35,450 nt of DNA from Syntrophaceae bacterium UBA1062 (GCA_002316295.1 DCDF01000092.1:1-35450); one strand, 5' to 3'. Counted from the first letter of the stretch, positions 1 through 8,529 are shown. The notes: generated by a model from the sequence alone, not told the origin. Translations and numbers: made by a program.

Positions 1-3000
1 GTGATGGCGGCGTGCGTGTTGTCCGTGATCAGGTTGACCGAGACATCGCCGGCCACGGATATGGCCGCCTTGGGCTTTTTCTCGGGCTGCGCGTCTCCCT
101 CGTCCTCGTCCTCGTTGAACAGCCGGGGCAGGGATACGCCGTCGAGCGGGTCGTCCTCGGCTATCTTGTCCGGCACTGGCGAGGTCTCTTCCTGTGACTC
201 GTCGTCATTCTTGCTGGTAGTAACGGCTGCGGCAAGCGAATAGGAGCTCAAGGACCCCGTGTTCTCGGCCGTGAGGCTGACATCGCTCCCCGAGCTTAAG
301 TATCCGTCTTCCCTGACGAGCATGTGCGAAGCGCCCATGTCCGCGGCTGCGGCCAGGTCGATGATCGCGCCTGTTTCCGTATCCATGAGGCTGATCTTCG
401 TTTCGTCCACGACCATGACCTCATAGGTCTTCCCGTTCTCCAGCCCGCTGATGCTTGCGCCGCCTCCGTTCAGGTAGACCACTGCATCGCCCGTTTCATA
501 GCCGTGCTTGTAGCCGAGGTCGATGATGTTGCCTCCGGTGAGGCACGCGGACGGATCGAATGAGGCGTGCCCGATGAGCGCCCGGGTGTCCCGCTCGATC
601 GCATTGATGGCCACGGAAGCGCCCACGCCCATGTTCTCTCCCTTGATGACGCCGCCGGAAACATTGAAGAGAAGGGTGTCATCCGTTGCCGATATGTTCA
701 CCTCTGAACCGCTGATTTTCGCACCGCTGTCGATGAACGCGAGGGTTTCGTCATTATGGTCGATGTAGGAAAAGGTGCCGGCCACCCCGAAGGTCTTTGC
801 CTTGGAGCCGGACTGTGCCAGGGCGATGCTCGTGACATCCGTGCGTGCATCCACGCTCAGGCCGCCCTGTGCACCCGTGAAGACCGATGCCCCGTCCTCT
901 ATCCTGGCAGTCGTGGTGTTGTCGAGGAACATGAGCAGAACCGAACCGCCGGCCCCGGCCTTCCCGGTTGCGCCCATGTCGACCCAATCCGCGAAGGGGT
1001 GATTCCAGGCCTTCATGTTCGTCAGGGTGGAGACCTGCAAATTGAGGTCGAAGACCCCGGACATATCGATCAGGTTCATCCGGGTCGCCGCATTGACGGA
1101 CACGCTCTGGTCCGCGGTGCGGTAATCGCTGTCCTGGTTGATCAGGGCGTTCTTCCCGATGACGGCCTCGGCCGTATTCGTGAAGCTCATGTAATCCACA
1201 GCCCCGGAGATGCCGAGGTCGCCCCCTGTCGCGACGCTTCGCGCCCAGGAGTTGAACAGCAGGCTCTGGAGGCCGAGCTTCTGATCGAGAACGGTCCCGA
1301 GCTTCGTCGGACTCTCGAAGTCCTCCTTGGTGAAGGGGAGCAGCGACAGGCCCGGTTCGGTCAGGAAGGGGTAGGTGATGCCCGCATCCACGTCCAGCCG
1401 GCGCCCGGCATCCACCTCGGCGTTGCCTGAGATGATCGCTCTGGCTGTATTGTTGTACGAGCCCGCGATGACGGCCGTGCTGACGGCTTTGTCGAGATCT
1501 TCGCTCCCCGGATCGGGTTCCTGCTGAGAAATGACGGTCTCTGCAACGGTCTGGACCCTGTCTGTGATCTTTGCCGTGACATTCACGTCCATGCCGGCCT
1601 TCAGGACCGCCGCATCGCCTACCTCCGCTTTCACCGTGTTGTCGACATCGGCGTAGGCGAGGCTCCCGGCCAGGCTCCAGTCGGTATCGCCGCCCCACCA
1701 TCCGCCGACACGATTCCTGAAGCCTTTTGTCGTTCCGGAGAGAATGAAGGGAAGAAAGGGCGCAACCTCACCCTTGAGCAGGGCGTCCTTGACCAGCGGG
1801 TCTCCCCGGATGCCGGCAACGCCGCTTGCGGTTTCCTGGGCCGCGAGCTCGGCCGTGATGTCGATGCCCTGGATGAACCGGTGAGCGCTCCCTGTCGCCA
1901 CTGTGGCATCGATGGCAGTAATCGCATCTCCGGCCAGTGCCTTCTCGAAGGATTCCGCAAGCCTCACCTGGCCCGGGTTCAGGCTGTCGGCGATGACATA
2001 GTAGGTCTTCCCGTGTTCGAGCCCTCCAATGCCGGCTCCTCCGCCGTTGTCGTATCTCACCTGCTGGCCCGTCATCAGTCCGTGACCGGCGCCGAGATCG
2101 AAGACACCACCCGTCACGGCCGCGGCCGGATCGAAGACCGGCAGCACGCCTTGTGACATCAGGGTCCCGCCCGCCTTGGCCAGGATATCCGCATTTGAGA
2201 ACCCCAGCCCGACCGCGACCCCTGCCAGTCCGTCGTCATAGGTGCCTGTCTCGGCGCTGGCTGTATTCGTGCTCTGTCCCCGGGCGTGGACAGCGACTGT
2301 GCCGCCTGCAGTGACAGACGATCCCTCGGCCACGGTTGCGTGAGACGTGGTGTCTGAATTTGCGATGGCAACGGAGACAGCGATATTGTTGCGGTTGGAG
2401 GGCCCTACGCCCAGGTTCTGGGACGTGCGCGCCGTGGCGCTCGCCGTAGCGGAGGCATCGGATTGAAGCGATACATCGCCTGTAGCGCCGATGACGACGC
2501 CTGATCCGACCTCGACCTTTGCGGTCGCCTCAGCCTTGCTGTAGCCGACGCTGAAGATGTTGGCGACCGGATTGTTCGTGAGCGGGTCGATCCCGCCGCT
2601 GATCGCCTTCACCGTTCCATCCGCAGAGGAGAGTGCGCTGATGTTCACGTTTCCGCTTGCGTAGATAATGGTCTGGTTCGCCGGATCTTCGTTGATCTTG
2701 ACTGAGGCTTCGGCGCGTTTGATCATGACCGCAGCCGGCAGTGAGATGTTGTCGTCGAGCAGGGTTTCGAGCTCTCCGAAGGTCCAGTTGTCCTGGATGG
2801 TGGGCGCGCCGTCTTCCGGGTTCGAATCGCCGGCCGAGGCCCTTATGTCGATATTCCTTCCCTTGATCGTTGCGCCGTCGATCGTGATCTTCGCTGCATT
2901 GCTTTCATTGCCCGCCAGCCTGATCAGCGGCGTTTCCTCGATATCGACTGCCTCGAGCGTGATGTCTCCGGCCTGGTGGAGACTGCCGTCTTCGACGTTC

Positions 3001-4016
3001 GCAAGGAGCTTCGAGCCTGCCTTAAGAATGATTTCCGGGGCGTTCAAGGTCAGCTTCCCGGAGTTCCCCAGAGAATCGTCCGTGAGGAGGTCCGCTCCGC
3101 TGGATACGTTTCTCGTGGAGATGACGGCATCCTCGTGCAGGGTGATGGACCCGCCTGCATTGATCTCGATGTTTCCGGCATCGACGCCTTGAGGACCGGA
3201 GTAATCGGCCGGGTCGGTTTTCATGGTCCCGCTGTGCTGGACATCGCCCAGTGCGCGGATGTAGATGTCTCCGTTCTCGATCGAGAAGGCCGCGCCGTCT
3301 TCGACCTCGCCGGTGTTCACCACGTCGCTGAAATCGACGTCGTCCCAGTCGAAATAGGCGCCTGTCGTCAGAAGGCCGGTTCCTGCGATGTCCACGCTCC
3401 CGCCGAGCAGGGTGATGTCGTTTATCGCATTGACTGTTCCTTGGATGGAGATGAGCCCGTTTTCCCTGATCGGCACGGTTCCGGTGAACAACATGTTCAC
3501 CGATGCAGGTGAGGGATCCCCGGGAGAGTCGAAGAACCCCTCCATGAAGCTCGCTGTGGGAGTGATAGCGGTCAGTGAGCCGACGTTCATCACGCCGTGG
3601 CTCCCCACCACGAACCCATGCGGATTCAGGAAAAAGACGTTCCCCCCGGTTTGGCCGTTCTGTATGGAATTCAACAGGCCGTTTACCGTCGTTGCCTCTG
3701 AATGGACCAGATTCACCAGGTTCAGTGCAGTGCCCGGGACATGGAGGTTGACGACATCGCCCGAATATACATTGAACTGAGAGAATGAATTGAAGGCATT
3801 GATACCGTGGATGGTGCTTGTGGTCACGTTCGTGACGTTATCAACCGGCGCGGATACCTGGGTGCTGGTCATGCCGTCCGTTACGATCTGCGCGGCAAAG
3901 ACGATATTCGAAAGGAAAAAAGAGAAAATGGTCAGGACTGCGACGATCGGCCTGATCGTGTTGGATTTCCTGTGGAACCGCCGGAAAAAGCTCCAAGAAG
4001 AATTTCTTCTAGTCAT
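1..4016 (-). CDS. Filamentous hemagglutinin-like exoprotein (TpsA type), C-terminus beyond the window
   Basis: One frame is open without a stop from the ATG at 4016 to the left edge (1338 codons visible), so this is the N-terminal part of a much larger protein. Residues 1-20 are Arg/Ser-rich and are followed by a hydrophobic stretch ending near VFA (39-41), an extended signal peptide typical of large exoproteins. Residues about 45-290 resemble the TPS secretion domain, including NVFFLNPHG (126-134), the counterpart of the family NPNG motif. The remainder is Gly/Ala/Ser/Thr/Asp-rich with short recurring beta-type repeats. A module of about 85 residues occurs twice (628-714 and 1153-1234), sharing FDP, TGG, HG, TG, NGGGA, GLE and GKTY landmarks. 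The RBS GGAGGAG lies 3 nt before the ATG, which is rather close. It probably acts as an outer-surface adhesin exported by a TpsB porin, but no tpsB is seen here. The LktA-like filamentous adhesins are the closest architecture I recall. Confidence 0.88.
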   Translation of the reverse strand, partial: MTRRNSSWSFFRRFHRKSNTIRPIVAVLTIFSFFLSNIVFAAQIVTDGMTSTQVSAPVDNVTNVTTSTIHGINAFNSFSQFNVYSGDVVNLHVPGTALNLVNLVHSEATTVNGLLNSIQNGQTGGNVFFLNPHGFVVGSHGVMNVGSLTAITPTASFMEGFFDSPGDPSPASVNMLFTGTVPIRENGLISIQGTVNAINDITLLGGSVDIAGTGLLTTGAYFDWDDVDFSDVVNTGEVEDGAAFSIENGDIYIRALGDVQHSGTMKTDPADYSGPQGVDAGNIEINAGGSITLHEDAVISTRNVSSGADLLTDDSLGNSGKLTLNAPEIILKAGSKLLANVEDGSLHQAGDITLEAVDIEETPLIRLAGNESNAAKITIDGATIKGRNIDIRASAGDSNPEDGAPTIQDNWTFGELETLLDDNISLPAAVMIKRAEASVKINEDPANQTIIYASGNVNISALSSADGTVKAISGGIDPLTNNPVANIFSVGYSKAEATAKVEVGSGVVIGATGDVSLQSDASATASATARTSQNLGVGPSNRNNIAVSVAIANSDTTSHATVAEGSSVTAGGTVAVHARGQSTNTASAETGTYDDGLAGVAVGLGFSNADILAKAGGTLMSQGVLPVFDPAAAVTGGVFDLGAGHGLMTGQQVRYDNGGGAGIGGLEHGKTYYVIADSLNPGQVRLAESFEKALAGDAITAIDATVATGSAHRFIQGIDITAELAAQETASGVAGIRGDPLVKDALLKGEVAPFLPFILSGTTKGFRNRVGGWWGGDTDWSLAGSLAYADVDNTVKAEVGDAAVLKAGMDVNVTAKITDRVQTVAETVISQQEPDPGSEDLDKAVSTAVIAGSYNNTARAIISGNAEVDAGRRLDVDAGITYPFLTEPGLSLLPFTKEDFESPTKLGTVLDQKLGLQSLLFNSWARSVATGGDLGISGAVDYMSFTNTAEAVIGKNALINQDSDYRTADQSVSVNAATRMNLIDMSGVFDLNLQVSTLTNMKAWNHPFADWVDMGATGKAGAGGSVLLMFLDNTTTARIEDGASVFTGAQGGLSVDARTDVTSIALAQSGSKAKTFGVAGTFSYIDHNDETLAFIDSGAKISGSEVNISATDDTLLFNVSGGVIKGENMGVGASVAINAIERDTRALIGHASFDPSACLTGGNIIDLGYKHGYETGDAVVYLNGGGASISGLENGKTYEVMVVDETKISLMDTETGAIIDLAAAADMGASHMLVREDGYLSSGSDVSLTAENTGSLSSYSLAAAVTTSKNDDESQEETSPVPDKIAEDDPLDGVSLPRLFNEDEDEGDAQPEKKPKAAISVAGDVSVNLITDNTHAAI
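315..560 (-). repeat. Second copy of internal module in the exoprotein
   Basis: This encodes residues 1153-1234 of the exoprotein. It matches the module at 1875-2135 with the same order of landmarks: FDP at the start, TGG, DLG, HG, TG, NGGGA, then GLE-x-GKTY. Copies are divergent at the DNA level, so this is an old domain duplication rather than a recent tandem repeat. Confidence 0.75.
1875..2135 (-). repeat. First copy of internal module in the exoprotein
   Basis: This encodes residues 628-714 of the exoprotein and is the partner of the module at 315-560. Conserved landmarks are FDP, TGG, DLG, GHG, TG, NGGGA and GLE-x-GKTY, followed by a region rich in Ala, Asp and Ile. It probably folds as a discrete domain inserted between stretches of beta-helix repeats. 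Confidence 0.75.
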
Positions 4017-4098
4017 GTGCTCCTCCACGTGAGCCTGCACATAAAAGGATTTTTCTATCAATCGTCTTGCAAAGACCGATGGGGACATGAATGGATTC

Positions 4099-4113
4099 CA
4101 GGGAAGATCCCTG
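4099..4113. repeat. Short inverted repeat in the leader of the exoprotein gene
   Basis: CAGGGA and TCCCTG are separated by AGA, giving a 6+3+6 hairpin about 83 nt upstream of the exoprotein ATG. No T-run follows on either strand, so it is not an obvious terminator. It could be an operator or chance. Confidence 0.3.
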
Positions 4114-4271
4114 CCCGGAGAATAGTTGAGATGCAGTTTCGCTCCCGGAATTTTCCGCATGCCGTCGATTGGCTCGATCTCTCCCGGAATCTCTGGCCGT
4201 ATGAGCCGGACATGATTCCCGCCGATTCATACGCAATGGGCCGCAAGGATGGGTGGAAATGAGAAGGGATG

Positions 4272-4916
4272 TCATTTGGCCTTCTTCAGAAAGGGGGTTT
4301 TCTCATATTCGACTTCCGCTTCAACCCTGCGATTCCTCTCTCTTCCCTGTTCTGAGGCGTTGTCGGCGACTGGCCTGCTCTGTCCGTATCCCATTGTCGC
4401 TATGCGGGAGGCATCGATTCCTTCCGACACGAGGAAGCTCTTGACGCTTTCGGCCCGTTTTCGGGAGAGCTCCAGGTTGCTCTCGGCATTGCCGACATTG
4501 TCTGTATGCCCCTCGATCATAACCTTGAGGCCGGGATGATTCTTCATGACGCGGGCGAATCGAACGAGTATATCGCGATACTCTTCCCGGATGGTGTCCA
4601 TGCTGGTATCGAACTGTACGTTCAGCGTTAATCTGCCTCTGAGGACAATGGATGTATCAGCTTCAGGGGGAACCTGGTCCGGAGCGGATGCAACGGCCGC
4701 AGTGTCGGCTTTCCCTGCTGTTTCAGTCCCTGCCGGGTTTCCTGACTGATTGTTTTTGCCGGCCGGCTCTGCATACGATTCAAGCGTCCGGGAGTCGAGT
4801 CCTTCGACGGATGCCGTGACATTGGAAATCGCGGCTTTGCCGCCGCTTCTCATGCTGCATCCGCAGATGAACAGAAAAATGAGAGGGAGGAACAGCAGAA
4901 GTGCACATCTTTTCAT
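4272..4916 (-). CDS. OmpA-family peptidoglycan-binding lipoprotein
   Basis: This 214-residue protein has a short basic N-terminus, a hydrophobic core and a lipobox FICGC with the lipidated cysteine at position 20. Residues 21-90 form a Ser/Ala/Pro-rich linker. Residues about 93-205 are an OmpA C-terminal domain: a beta start (LTLNVQFD), IEGHTDN (134-140) with the Asp expected to contact diaminopimelate, the SRKRAESV helix, and NRRVE near the end. It probably tethers the outer membrane to the cell wall. An upstream in-frame TTG at 4928 exists, but TTGGAG sits about 6 nt before the ATG at 4916, which decides the start. The exoprotein gene follows on the same strand after 255 bp, so a functional link to surface display is possible but unproven. 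Confidence 0.9.
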   Translation of the reverse strand: MKRCALLLFLPLIFLFICGCSMRSGGKAAISNVTASVEGLDSRTLESYAEPAGKNNQSGNPAGTETAGKADTAAVASAPDQVPPEADTSIVLRGRLTLNVQFDTSMDTIREEYRDILVRFARVMKNHPGLKVMIEGHTDNVGNAESNLELSRKRAESVKSFLVSEGIDASRIATMGYGQSRPVADNASEQGRERNRRVEAEVEYEKTPFLKKAK

Positions 4917-5276
4917 GGTATGCTCCAAATTGGCACCATATATTAAAATGTATTAAATACATACACATATCATTGCTTTCATGCAAAACCATTACCATGT
5001 TACCACACCATAACATAATGAAAATACGGAACTAATAGGTTCAGAGCTGACATGTGTGGAAGTTGAGAGAAAAAAAATTCCAGAAATTGGGAACTATTTC
5101 TCCTCTCTCTGTTTTTTATTGCTTTCTTCAGGGAGCTGCTCATATAATCCGCCGCCAGATATTTTTCGGCTTTCGAATCGGTTGATGCCGGCCGACCTGA
5201 CGGCCGTCATGAACACGAGACAGGAGAATAGAAATCGCACCCTCAAGCGGGCGAGACAACATCAGAAGGAGCAACC
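4917..5276. other. Divergent intergenic region, AT-rich
   Basis: This region separates the leftward OmpA lipoprotein gene from the rightward YkgJ-family gene. It is clearly richer in A+T than the flanking genes, especially 4930-5110. It contains the 15-bp palindrome at 4948-4962. The rightward frame opening at 5056 has no RBS and shows no recognisable protein, so I do not call a gene here. Promoters for both flanking genes are expected in it. Confidence 0.6.
4948..4962. promoter_or_regulatory. Palindrome upstream of the OmpA lipoprotein gene, candidate operator
   Basis: ATGTATTAAATACAT is a perfect 7+1+7 palindrome about 31 bp upstream of the OmpA lipoprotein ATG, within the AT-rich promoter zone. 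Position and symmetry suit a binding site for a dimeric regulator. The regulator is unknown. Confidence 0.4.
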
Positions 5277-5651
5277 GTGGAAAAACCCAACCCGTGCCTT
5301 GCATGTGGAGCATGCTGTGCGTATTACCGGGCGTCGTTTTACTGGGCTGAGGCCGATGATGCGACACCGGGTGGAGTTCCGGTACATCTCACGAGAAAAC
5401 TCAATGAGCACAGGCGCGTGATGATCGGATCCGAAGGGAGCAGGCCGCGGTGCATCGCGCTGGAAGGGACCGTAGGTGAAAAGGTCTGCTGCTCCATTTA
5501 TGAGAGGCGCTCCTCGGTGTGCCGGGAATTCGAGGCCTCCTGGGTCAACGGAAAGCCCAACGAGCGCTGCGACGCCGCACGGATCGCGTGGGGCCTTGCA
5601 CCTCTGCAGCCGGATGCCTGGGACTTTCCGAACATGCCCAAGGCCGCCTGA
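5277..5651 (+). CDS. YkgJ-family cysteine-cluster protein
   Basis: This 124-residue protein starts at GTG, with AAGGAG 5 nt upstream. It opens with CLACGACC (residues 8-15), the N-terminal CxxCxxCC signature of the YkgJ/UPF0153 family, a putative zinc- or iron-chelating domain. A second group follows in the middle: C at RPRC, then CC before SIYERR, and C before REFEAS. A last Cys occurs in NERCDAARIAWG. The family binds metal or an iron-sulfur cluster, but its reaction is not established. It is monocistronic here, facing the nitrilase-family gene tail to tail with 64 bp between stops. Confidence 0.85.
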   Translation: MEKPNPCLACGACCAYYRASFYWAEADDATPGGVPVHLTRKLNEHRRVMIGSEGSRPRCIALEGTVGEKVCCSIYERRSSVCREFEASWVNGKPNERCDAARIAWGLAPLQPDAWDFPNMPKAA

Positions 5652-5715
5652 GCAGAAACAATGTCAGGAGGCGATTGCGGGGATGTTTTTCCCCTATGGA
5701 CACTCCGCCGGGTCA

Positions 5716-6663
5716 TCAGGGGTTCGCCCGGCTCCAAAACCTCCTGGACCGCACGTAGTACCACTTTCCATACATGTTCTGATAATGCCATACCATACGG
5801 AACAGAACGGGAAGGCAGGGAATCCAGAAGGACGGAGTGCACTGGAGCGAGGGGCCGGCCCTCCCCAGGGTGATATCCGCCGCGATTACGCCTTCGCCTT
5901 CCTCCTGCTTCATACGCGCTGCGATCTTCCCCGATCTGTCGATTATCTGGGTTTCCCCGAGATAGTGTGAATCATAGGGAATGCCCGGCATCAGAGGCAT
6001 GGATGCCCTGAACTCTCCGGCGTGTGCGGCATGGACCACGGCCACTCCCAGGAGCCGTGAGAGGGTGAGCGGCGTGATTGCCATGACACCCTGATTCTTC
6101 CGGTGGTGCAGCTGCCAGAAGGGCTTGAACGGCCAGTTCATGGGAACCGACCACCAGCACGACCCTCCCACGACGCAGTCCACCTTTCCCAGGAGCCTCT
6201 GCACGGTACGGACGCGGATAAACTCCCAGCACAACACGGCGCCCAGGGGCCCCAAGGGGGTGTCCAGGATGCCGTTGTCGCAGCCCGGGGCGTAGTAACA
6301 GTTCTCCCACATGGTGGGCAGGTCCTTGTCATGACTGGCCGTCGATCCGTCCGGCATGGCGAGCACGAAGGTGTTGTACCGCTGCCCGTCCCGCTCCTCG
6401 ATGTACGAACCGCCCACAAAGGCCTGAAACCGCCTTGCCTTGGAGACAAGAAGCTCACGGGCCTTGCCGTCCGGTCCGAAGGCCGCGTCGAGCAGTGCAG
6501 GGTGAAAGGCCATTGCGCTCGGGAAGAACTCCGGCAGGATGATCATGCGCGCGCCCCTGGCGGCCGCCTCGTCGATGAGGCGCGATGCCTTGTCCAGGTT
6601 CGCCGCAATGTTTCCCACTTCGGCGCACATCTGTATTGCAGCCGCTTTGATGGTCCGGTCCAT
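5716..6663 (-). CDS. Carbon-nitrogen hydrolase (nitrilase superfamily)
   Basis: This 315-residue protein carries the Glu-Lys-Cys triad of the nitrilase superfamily: E45 in ILPEFF, K113 in SHDKDLP and C145 in VLCWEF. The members cleave or form C-N bonds in amides, nitriles or carbamoyl compounds through a thioester on the Cys. The exact substrate cannot be told from the sequence. The start ATG at 6663 has GGAGG 7-9 nt upstream and directly precedes the conserved opening IKAAAIQM, so the longer frame from 6771 is not used. The C-terminal 45 residues are aromatic- and Arg-rich (WYYVRSRRFW) and longer than the minimal domain needs. It is a single gene, with a small basic-protein gene upstream on the same strand after 139 bp. 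Confidence 0.88.
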   Translation of the reverse strand: MDRTIKAAAIQMCAEVGNIAANLDKASRLIDEAAARGARMIILPEFFPSAMAFHPALLDAAFGPDGKARELLVSKARRFQAFVGGSYIEERDGQRYNTFVLAMPDGSTASHDKDLPTMWENCYYAPGCDNGILDTPLGPLGAVLCWEFIRVRTVQRLLGKVDCVVGGSCWWSVPMNWPFKPFWQLHHRKNQGVMAITPLTLSRLLGVAVVHAAHAGEFRASMPLMPGIPYDSHYLGETQIIDRSGKIAARMKQEEGEGVIAADITLGRAGPSLQCTPSFWIPCLPVLFRMVWHYQNMYGKWYYVRSRRFWSRANP

Positions 6664-6802
6664 GAACGTTCCTCCGGAAGAGAGCCCCAGGCCTATACAG
6701 AGCCGATTGGCACCGCATGCCCCGGGGGATAAGCGCGCCCGTAAGGGTCGACCGACTTGCCGTTCTCCCAAGGCCGGCCCTCTGGCGGGCGCACGGGATT
6801 TC

Positions 6803-7168
6803 TCACACCGCCTTGCGTGAAAGTTTCTTCAACCTGTTGATCTTGCGTCGGATTATGCGTGCCCTCGGCTTCTCCCCCGCCTCTCCGGCGGATTTCTTTT
6901 CAGCACGGAGGCTCTTGATCTTCTGCTTGATCTCCTGTCTGGTCAGGGCCGCCTTGGGCTTCACACTCTTCTTCTTGGCCGGGGCGGCCTCCGTTATGCC
7001 TCTGGCTTTTTTTATGAACGCGATGAGCTCGTCCTTTTTCATGTCGCTGACAGCAACCTCGGTGTGTTCATGAGGAATGGCCAGGGCGATCTCCTTGAGG
7101 TCTTTCACCGTCATCTTTTCAAGGGGCTTTCCTTCTTTGGATGGATGATTCTTCCGCTCTTCCGCCAT
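6803..7168 (-). CDS. Small basic protein with Rho N-terminal-like (SAP-like) domain
   Basis: This 121-residue protein starts at the ATG at 7168, with GGAGG 5 nt upstream. Residues about 18-56 look like a Rho_N/SAP-type helix-extended-loop-helix (MTVKDLKEIALAI, then MKKDELIAFIKKA), a module that binds nucleic acid in Rho and related proteins. The remaining half is very rich in Lys, Arg and Ala and probably forms a positively charged helical tail. It lacks the Rho ATPase domain, so it is not a termination factor itself. Role inferred: a small RNA- or DNA-binding accessory protein. It is probably monocistronic. Confidence 0.72.
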   Translation of the reverse strand: MAEERKNHPSKEGKPLEKMTVKDLKEIALAIPHEHTEVAVSDMKKDELIAFIKKARGITEAAPAKKKSVKPKAALTRQEIKQKIKSLRAEKKSAGEAGEKPRARIIRRKINRLKKLSRKAV

Positions 7169-7292
7169 GCAATCCTCCTTTCTTATGATAATAGAGTCCC
7201 ACAGATCAGACCGCGCGTCTCCAAGTACCCGGCATAAGTGCACAAATGCGATAATGAAGGAAGTGTATATGATTAACGCATTGCGGACAACT

Positions 7293-7324
7293 CAAAAAAG
7301 ACGGACCGGGCGTCATGAGCGGTC
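7293..7324 (-). terminator. Probable Rho-independent terminator after the polysaccharide-export lipoprotein gene
   Basis: On the minus strand GACCG (7324-7320) can pair with CGGTC (7308-7304). The sequence then runs into TCTTTTTT (7301-7294). It lies 31 bp past the stop of the export lipoprotein gene. The stem is only 5-6 bp, so confidence is moderate. Confidence 0.45.
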
Positions 7325-7354
7325 GTGCCATTCCGATGCGCAGGCGGTGGGACG

Positions 7355-8122
7355 TTATCGGAGCTCCACATCTAAGGGTTCGTTATGGATCTCATACTCG
7401 AACGACAGAAAGACCTGCCTCGGCAGGAAATTATAGATGTGTGTCATGAACTGGTCGGCTTTTGCCAGAGATGTTTTCGGGACGAAAACGATATCGTGCG
7501 CTCTGAGCCGGTAATCATCAAAAGCCAGTCTGCCTTTGAGCGCCCTTTTCAGGTTCACTCTTCGGGCTACGGGTCGCTGGTCCGGTCCCCGGCTGATGAT
7601 GACTACGCTGGAAACATCGGCATCGGGCTTGAACCCGCCCGCCATGAAAACAGCCTGGAGCGCGTTCATCCTCTCCTTCAGAGGGATGACCCTGGGAATA
7701 TAGACCTCGCCGCCGACATAGATTTTCTGATCGCTGAAAGAACGGACGAACACGGTGATCATCACCTGGTTGAGCAGAAGGGAGTATTTCTGGGTAAGGA
7801 TGGTATCCAATTGGGATGGAGTGAGCCCTGCGGCCCTTACCTCGTCGATCATCTGTAAGGATATCATCCCGTCCGGTCTGATCGTGACGACCTCGTTGAG
7901 CTCGGCGTTATTGAAGAATTTGATCTCCAATGTATCATACGGCTGGAGCACATATTCATCGATGAGACCCGCCCCGGGGTAAGGTGGGGGCAACTGTGGG
8001 GGAGGCGTCTTGTTCGCACACCCGAAGAGACAGAATGCGGCCGCGGCAAAGCAAAGAACGGCTGGACCGAAGCGGATATATGTCAGCGGGGATATGCCGA
8101 TTATCGAATTCATGAGTTTCAT
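7355..8122 (-). CDS. Polysaccharide biosynthesis/export lipoprotein (Wza-like, short form)
   Basis: This 255-residue protein has a signal sequence with lipobox CLFGC (lipidated Cys35). A Pro-rich linker follows, then a polysaccharide export domain at about 50-125, opening with YVLQPYDTLEIKF and including VTIRPDGMISLQMI. An SLBB domain follows at about 130-215 (KIYVGGEVYIPRVIPL, then ALQAVFMAGGF). Such proteins form the outer-membrane exit channel for capsule or exopolysaccharide. At 255 residues it is shorter than full-length Wza (about 380). The ATG at 8122 is chosen because GAGG lies 6 nt upstream; a GTG at 8134 and an ATG at 8113 are alternatives. No chain-length regulator, flippase or glycosyltransferase is adjacent, so it is an orphan here. 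Confidence 0.87.
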   Translation of the reverse strand: MKLMNSIIGISPLTYIRFGPAVLCFAAAAFCLFGCANKTPPPQLPPPYPGAGLIDEYVLQPYDTLEIKFFNNAELNEVVTIRPDGMISLQMIDEVRAAGLTPSQLDTILTQKYSLLLNQVMITVFVRSFSDQKIYVGGEVYIPRVIPLKERMNALQAVFMAGGFKPDADVSSVVIISRGPDQRPVARRVNLKRALKGRLAFDDYRLRAHDIVFVPKTSLAKADQFMTHIYNFLPRQVFLSFEYEIHNEPLDVELR

Positions 8123-8529
8123 GCCCTTCCTCACTCTTCTGAACGAGCAGGGGCTCTTTCTTGCAGGACTGCCGGCTGATGCTCATTCGCCTGTATCCAG
8201 AAGACGAACAGCCTTCACGGTGACGCCTCGCTCATCCACTGTCTGAAGTTCCTGTATCGTGATGTGTTATTGTGTGATCACAGGGATATTCCATTACCAT
8301 TATAAGTGGGTACATCATGAGCCGATCTCAAGATGGCTTACCGGAAAAAATTGTTTCCGCGGTCTGTTGACTTCATAACCGGCGATAGGGCCTGGAAGGA
8401 GATCGTATAACGATGCCGGACGATTCCGGAGAGCGTCAGCCTGCGGAAAAGGCCTTCGGTCCGTTCATCGCCCGGTGAGGGTGCTTCGGGATATTGCAGT
8501 CGGAGCGTTTTAAGAGACCGGTGACATGC
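8123..8529. other. Intergenic region between the export lipoprotein and flavodiiron genes
   Basis: I see no convincing gene in these 407 bp. On the minus strand, upstream of the lipoprotein gene, there is a TATAAT hexamer at 8302-8307, and the 10-bp palindrome TGTGATCACA lies at 8273-8282. No good -35 element sits at the usual distance. The rest, next to the flavodiiron gene end, shows no terminator. Confidence 0.5.
8273..8282. promoter_or_regulatory. TGTGATCACA palindrome, candidate operator
   Basis: This perfect 10-bp palindrome lies about 20 bp downstream of a TATAAT hexamer on the minus strand, in the leader of the export lipoprotein gene. The half sites resemble those of CRP/FNR-family regulators, but the usual central spacer is missing. 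Confidence 0.3.

Noticed and set aside
754..1701. Leftward open frame (315 codons) inside the exoprotein region
   Set aside because: It is out of frame with the exoprotein and rich in Arg, Gly and His. The exoprotein frame is open over the whole region with adhesin-like composition.
5056..5421. Rightward frame (121 codons) before the YkgJ gene
   Set aside because: It has no RBS and no recognisable protein features, and it overlaps the start of the YkgJ gene, which has a good RBS and motifs.
8273..8282. CRP site at TGTGATCACA
   Set aside because: A classical CRP site has a 6-bp spacer between TGTGA and TCACA. Here the half sites abut, so I keep it only as an unassigned palindrome.
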